In this document: positions 15,200 through 17,799 of the stretch, piece after piece
Layout: each line of letters starts with the position of its first letter
Position numbering within the stretch: the stretch's first letter is position 1
Assembly (NCBI GenBank): GCA_964468375.1
Contig: CAYXUW010000046.1
Coordinates: forward strand, 1-17,799
Reading direction: 5' to 3'
Length of the DNA: 17,799 nucleotides
From: CAYXUW01 sp964468375
Lineage (GTDB): Bacteria; Planctomycetota; Phycisphaerae; Sedimentisphaerales; Anaerobacaceae
Made by a program: the position numbers and the translations under genes
Notes under the pieces: model-generated
Told to the model about the DNA's origin: nothing
The model's input: the letters and a program-made list of their open reading frames with translations, nothing else
Databases searched by the model: none

Positions 15200-15228
15200 T
15201 TGACAGCGGCAGTTACTATGGGTATAAT
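15200..15228 (+). promoter_or_regulatory. Consensus sigma-70 promoter of the TPR lipoprotein gene
   Basis: A perfect TTGACA (15200-15205), a 17-base spacer and a perfect TATAAT (15223-15228). Transcription would begin near 15235, leaving a leader of about 110 bases before ATG 15346. No known riboswitch motif was recognised in that leader. Confidence 0.75.
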
Positions 15229-15345
15229 CCCTGTTACTGGTTGGAAAATGATTTGTAGGTGTTTTGGAGATGACGCTACACCGATTAGGCATTAGTATAA
15301 GCTCGATTAGTGTGGTGTTATCCGGTGCCGGAAAGGAAAACGCAC

Positions 15346-16371
15346 ATGTCCAATAACACGGATGTCCTCTCCGTAATCAGGTCTTGTTTTGCGGCTTGTT
15401 GTAAAAAGGCATTTCTATGCATATGCGTAATGATTCTGTTATTTTCCGCCAGCTGCAGCCAGGAGAAAGAAGTGGTTGATTTATATATCGACGCTATAAT
15501 GCTCAGGGAGATCGACGAGAACGAAAGGGCCGCCGAAAAGCTCAACTCAGTTGTAAAATTGCACAAACATTTTTCTTTGGCTTATTCTATGCTTGGTGAA
15601 ATTTACGAGGAGATGAAGGAGTATGAAAAAAGTGCCGCTTCTTATGAAAAAGCAACCGAGATGAACCCGTATTCTTTTAATGATTATTTTAACCTCGGGC
15701 GGGTTTACGAGATAATGAAAAAGTTTACCAAGGCGGTCAAGGCATACGTCAGGGCCTGTGAGCTTAAGCCCGACCATCTGGAAGCGCATATCCATGCCGC
15801 CAGGTCTTACTATGAAATCAAGGATTATAACAGCGCTTTGATTTACAGCGAGCGCGCCGAGCAAATCGACCCTAATGTGGGCGAGGTTCAGAAAATTCTC
15901 GGTGACATTTACGAATCACGAAAAGATTATGACAAGGCCATTGCGTTTTATAAGCGTGCGTTGGAAAAAGACAGTAACAATCCCGATATTATGATATCGC
16001 TGGCCATTATATATCTGAGAACCGAGCGACATAGCAGCGCAAAGGAGCTGTTAACGTCGGCGTTGGAAATTCAGCCCGACAACGGTGCCATTTACAAGCA
16101 TCTCGGGTTTTGTTATCTGCAGTTTAAAGAGATAGATAAGGCCGTAGAAAGCTACAGCAGGGCGATTGAGATAGATAATGAGGACTGGGATTCGCATCGC
16201 GGTCTTGGGGTCGCTTATATACTGAAAAGCAAGAACGAAGACGGAACGGTGAACAAGGCGCTGAGGGAAAAGGCAATTGAGCATTGGCGTTTGTCTCTGA
16301 AAATCAAGCCGGACCAGCCCAATCGCGACAGATTGCTTAAACTAATACGATATTATTCGAAGTTAAGATAA
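15346..16371 (+). CDS. TPR-repeat lipoprotein
   Basis: A 341-residue protein with an N-terminal membrane-targeting segment (about 20-36) ending in a lipobox-like FSAS before Cys37, so it is probably a lipid-anchored exported protein. The rest is a continuous array of roughly eight tetratricopeptide repeats from about residue 50 to 320, visible as recurrent patterns such as YEKATEMNPYSFNDYFNLGRVY and YKRALEKDSNNPDIMISLAIIY with Pro and small residues at repeat ends. TPR arrays are protein-interaction scaffolds; the partner is unknown. ATG 15346 is chosen over GTG 15310 because AAAGGA lies eight bases before it and the signal segment begins suitably. The gene for lipoprotein signal peptidase follows directly, though a terminator separates them. 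Confidence 0.88.
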   Translation: MSNNTDVLSVIRSCFAACCKKAFLCICVMILLFSASCSQEKEVVDLYIDAIMLREIDENERAAEKLNSVVKLHKHFSLAYSMLGEIYEEMKEYEKSAASYEKATEMNPYSFNDYFNLGRVYEIMKKFTKAVKAYVRACELKPDHLEAHIHAARSYYEIKDYNSALIYSERAEQIDPNVGEVQKILGDIYESRKDYDKAIAFYKRALEKDSNNPDIMISLAIIYLRTERHSSAKELLTSALEIQPDNGAIYKHLGFCYLQFKEIDKAVESYSRAIEIDNEDWDSHRGLGVAYILKSKNEDGTVNKALREKAIEHWRLSLKIKPDQPNRDRLLKLIRYYSKLR

Positions 16372-16404
16372 GACGTGAGAGAGTTGAAAAGCGAGAAAGA
16401 TGAC

Positions 16405-16433
16405 ACCCGGCCGAGCTTGGGCCGGGTTTTTTT
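16405..16433 (+). terminator. Strong intrinsic terminator between the TPR gene and lspA
   Basis: ACCCGGCC (16405-16412) pairs with GGCCGGGT (16420-16427) over a seven-base loop, and the T run covers 16427-16433. The stem is almost all G and C. It starts 34 bases after the TPR stop codon and lies inside the reading frame of lspA if that gene began at GTG 16375. Confidence 0.85.
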
Positions 16434-16443
16434 GAGGCGTCAG

Positions 16444-16926
16444 GTGCTGCCGGATTTGTCGGCACATCTTATTTTCTGGCCTTTGTTAATCGGCGGCGTG
16501 GCACTTGATTTGTGGAGTAAGAGAGCCGTATTCGATTGGCTGGAAGGCCGCGGCAGCGTTTCAATTATAGACGGTTTTTTGCGTTTTGTAGCGGCGGTGA
16601 ACGACGGCGCCGCTTTTGGACTGTTTGCGGGGCATCCTTCTTGGCTGGTAGCGGTTTCGGTCCTCGCATTGATGGTGATTTTTGCGGTTTTTTTATTCGG
16701 CGGGGTTAGGCAGCGGTTGGTCCAGGTTGCTCTCGGGCTATTTGCCGCCGGTGTTTGCGGCAATCTTTACGACAGGATATTTAATGACGGTCTGGTGCGC
16801 GACTTCATTGATATTACTATCTGGTCCGGTCGGCATTGGCCGGCGTTCAATGTTGCAGACAGTATGCTTTGTATTGCCGTTGGGTTGGGGATTATCTCGT
16901 GCTTTCAGCCGTCTAAAACCTCCTGA
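16444..16926 (+). CDS. lspA: Lipoprotein signal peptidase (signal peptidase II)
   Basis: A 160-residue inner-membrane aspartyl protease that cleaves signal peptides from diacylglyceryl-modified prolipoproteins. Four hydrophobic segments fit the family. The signature regions are AVNDGAAFGLF (51-61), GNLYDR (106-111) with catalytic D110, and FNVADS (135-140) with catalytic D139. The start is placed at GTG 16444 because GAGG lies six bases before it, the length then equals the usual 160 or so residues, and this start falls after the terminator hairpin. The longer frame opening at GTG 16375 adds 23 charged residues and runs through the terminator. No clear promoter is seen between the terminator and GTG 16444, so expression may rely on read-through. 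It converges with the DUF151 gene, eight bases away. Confidence 0.93.
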   Translation: MLPDLSAHLIFWPLLIGGVALDLWSKRAVFDWLEGRGSVSIIDGFLRFVAAVNDGAAFGLFAGHPSWLVAVSVLALMVIFAVFLFGGVRQRLVQVALGLFAAGVCGNLYDRIFNDGLVRDFIDITIWSGRHWPAFNVADSMLCIAVGLGIISCFQPSKTS

Positions 16927-16950
16927 TGTCTGTTTTACTGGGAGGTTTTA
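16914..16950. terminator. Bidirectional terminator shared by lspA and the DUF151 gene
   Basis: TAAAACCTCC (16914-16923) and GGAGGTTTTA (16941-16950) form a perfect 10-bp inverted repeat over a 17-base loop. The outer arms give A-rich and T-rich flanks on both strands. The loop contains both stop codons, TGA of lspA (16924-16926) and the minus-strand stop at 16935-16937, so the last codons of each gene lie in the hairpin arms. This fits a terminator working in both directions between convergent genes. Confidence 0.65.
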
Positions 16951-17330
16951 TCGAAGACATGTTCGGCGACGTAAATGGGGATATCCGAGGCCACACCCAG
17001 CGCAATCGCATCGGAAGGGCGGGAATCGATTTTTATCGTTTGGCCGTTTGAACGCAGGTGTATCTTTGCATAGAAGGTGTGATTGCGCAGGTCGTCGATG
17101 ACTATTTTTTCTACTTTTACGCCGAGATTTTCAATTACGCTGCCCAGTAAATCGTGAGTCATCGGGCGCGGCGGGATGATGCCTTTTAGCCGGCGGTCGA
17201 TTGCAAAAATTTCAACTATGCCGATAACGATAGGAAAGCTGCGCTCACCGTGCCGTTCTTTCAAGACAATTATCTGCTGGTCGGATGTTTCGTTAATAAT
17301 GACTCGTGATAGTTCGACTTCAACGTCCAT
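16935..17330 (-). CDS. Bifunctional nuclease family protein (DUF151)
   Basis: A 131-residue cytosolic protein of the DUF151/BFN family, small beta-rich proteins related to a plant nuclease reported to act on RNA and DNA. Family stretches are FPIVIGIVEIFAI (32-44), RPMTHDLL (55-62), the central FYAKIHL (86-92) and the strongly conserved DSRPSDAIALGV (102-113). Length is at the short, single-domain end of the family, with no UVR domain. The start is placed at ATG 17330, beginning MDVEVEL as in relatives, with AAGG about 11 bases upstream, not at TTG 17366. It follows valS by 54 bases and is probably co-transcribed with it. Nuclease activity in bacteria is inferred from family, not visible in the sequence. 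Confidence 0.92.
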   Translation of the reverse strand: MDVEVELSRVIINETSDQQIIVLKERHGERSFPIVIGIVEIFAIDRRLKGIIPPRPMTHDLLGSVIENLGVKVEKIVIDDLRNHTFYAKIHLRSNGQTIKIDSRPSDAIALGVASDIPIYVAEHVFDKTSQ

Positions 17331-17384
17331 TTTTGGCGGTACCTTTATTAAATGATATCGCAGCAATGCTTACGTATGTACAGT

Positions 17385-17799
17385 TTACAATTCCGAAAGA
17401 TGTTTTTCAAGCAGTTTCAGTTGTTCGGTCAATTCGGCCAGCTTATCTCTGGTCGCAGCCACGACTTGCGGCTTGGCCTTGGTAACAAAATTTTTGTTAT
17501 TTAATTTGGCCTCTATGGCTTCTTTAGCCCTTTCTATCTCGTCCTTTTGCTTTTTGAGCTTTCCTCGTTCAGCGTCCGGGTCTATCACATTATGCATATA
17601 GAAAGACATTCCCTCCACTACCGCTACGGCGGCTTTGGCAGGTTTTGGAATGTCTGTTCCAGGGTTGAATTCTTTAAGACCTGCCATTTGGCAGATTAAT
17701 TCGGCATTTGTTTGCAGCAAGGAAACAGTTTCTGCCGGAACCGACGCCGAAGCTGACACCATTTCCGAATTAGGGATATTATATTTATTTTTTATGTCC
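17385..17799 (-). CDS. valS: Valyl-tRNA synthetase, C-terminal part (partial)
   Basis: The 3' end of a valS gene whose 5' part lies beyond the window edge; the frame stays open to 17799. The visible 138 or so residues are the end of the anticodon-binding region (DIKNKYNIPNSE onwards) followed by the C-terminal coiled-coil tRNA-binding arm: a charged helix rich in Lys/Glu (about AERGKLKKQKDEIERAKEAI), then NKNFVTKAKPQVV and a second helix ending EKHLSEL. The NxxFVxKAPxxVV-like turn between the helices is the ValS hallmark. The complete enzyme charges tRNA-Val with valine. The internal ATG at 17762 is not the start. Confidence 0.88.
   Translation of the reverse strand, partial: DIKNKYNIPNSEMVSASASVPAETVSLLQTNAELICQMAGLKEFNPGTDIPKPAKAAVAVVEGMSFYMHNVIDPDAERGKLKKQKDEIERAKEAIEAKLNNKNFVTKAKPQVVAATRDKLAELTEQLKLLEKHLSEL

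Noticed and set aside
15235..15345. Possible riboswitch in the leader of the TPR lipoprotein gene
   Set aside because: The leader is short, with no recognised conserved motif and no strong pairing beyond small local hairpins.
1..17799. CRISPR arrays, tRNA or rRNA genes, insertion sequences or integrases
   Set aside because: No regularly spaced repeats, cloverleaf-like segments, rRNA-like stretches or transposase/integrase motifs were seen on either strand; the only repeats are the paired ones listed.

Overview
The window looks like a contig from a planctomycete, probably of the Phycisphaerae/Sedimentisphaerales type. The reasons are moderate GC, a lineage-typical multi-pass membrane protein, a DksA-like protein with a degenerate zinc finger, a mixed set of housekeeping genes, and classical sigma-70-like promoters. 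The taxonomic call is an inference from gene style; no rRNA or other definitive marker is present.

Region A (1-2976, + strand) is an accessory defence module. It encodes a DUF4365-type PD-(D/E)XK nuclease fused to an APAZ domain (196-1531, interrupted by a 10-N assembly gap). One base of overlap links it to a short prokaryotic Argonaute made of MID and PIWI only (1531-2976), whose PIWI catalytic site is degenerate. This is the architecture of SPARDA (short pAgo plus DREN-APAZ). In that family the pAgo uses a guide to sense invading nucleic acid and unleashes the partner's indiscriminate DNase/RNase activity. The module reads AT-richer than its surroundings and sits between two copies of a 20-bp direct repeat.

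Region B (2977-3718) is repeat-rich intergenic DNA around a small conserved hypothetical gene on the minus strand. It holds the second copy of the 20-bp repeat, a nested inverted repeat, and a pair of 27-bp direct repeats that bracket the small gene.

Region C (3719-7862, minus strand) holds a membrane-anchored CapD/WbpM-type nucleotide-sugar 4,6-dehydratase, a planctomycete-style multi-pass membrane protein, the gyrase-inhibitor-type zinc protein YacG and a DksA/TraR-like regulator.

Region D (8097-15023, minus strand) is a tightly packed series: gpmI, mutL (with an intact endonuclease motif), btuF, a COG2102/Dph6-type PP-loop ATPase, btuC and btuD. A near-consensus promoter lies upstream of gpmI. 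The last four genes form a corrinoid-import cassette with the PP-loop enzyme inside it.

Region E (15024-17799) starts with a divergent, dyad-symmetric promoter region. A lipoprotein with TPR repeats, a strong intrinsic terminator and lspA (the lipoprotein signal peptidase) follow on the plus strand. On the minus strand a DUF151 bifunctional-nuclease-family gene converges on lspA through a shared hairpin, and the 3' part of valS runs off the window edge.

The most interesting system is the SPARDA-type Argonaute module. It belongs to a described class, but its planctomycete-like setting and its repeat-flanked site deserve a second look. Second is the COG2102 enzyme embedded in the B12 transporter operon.
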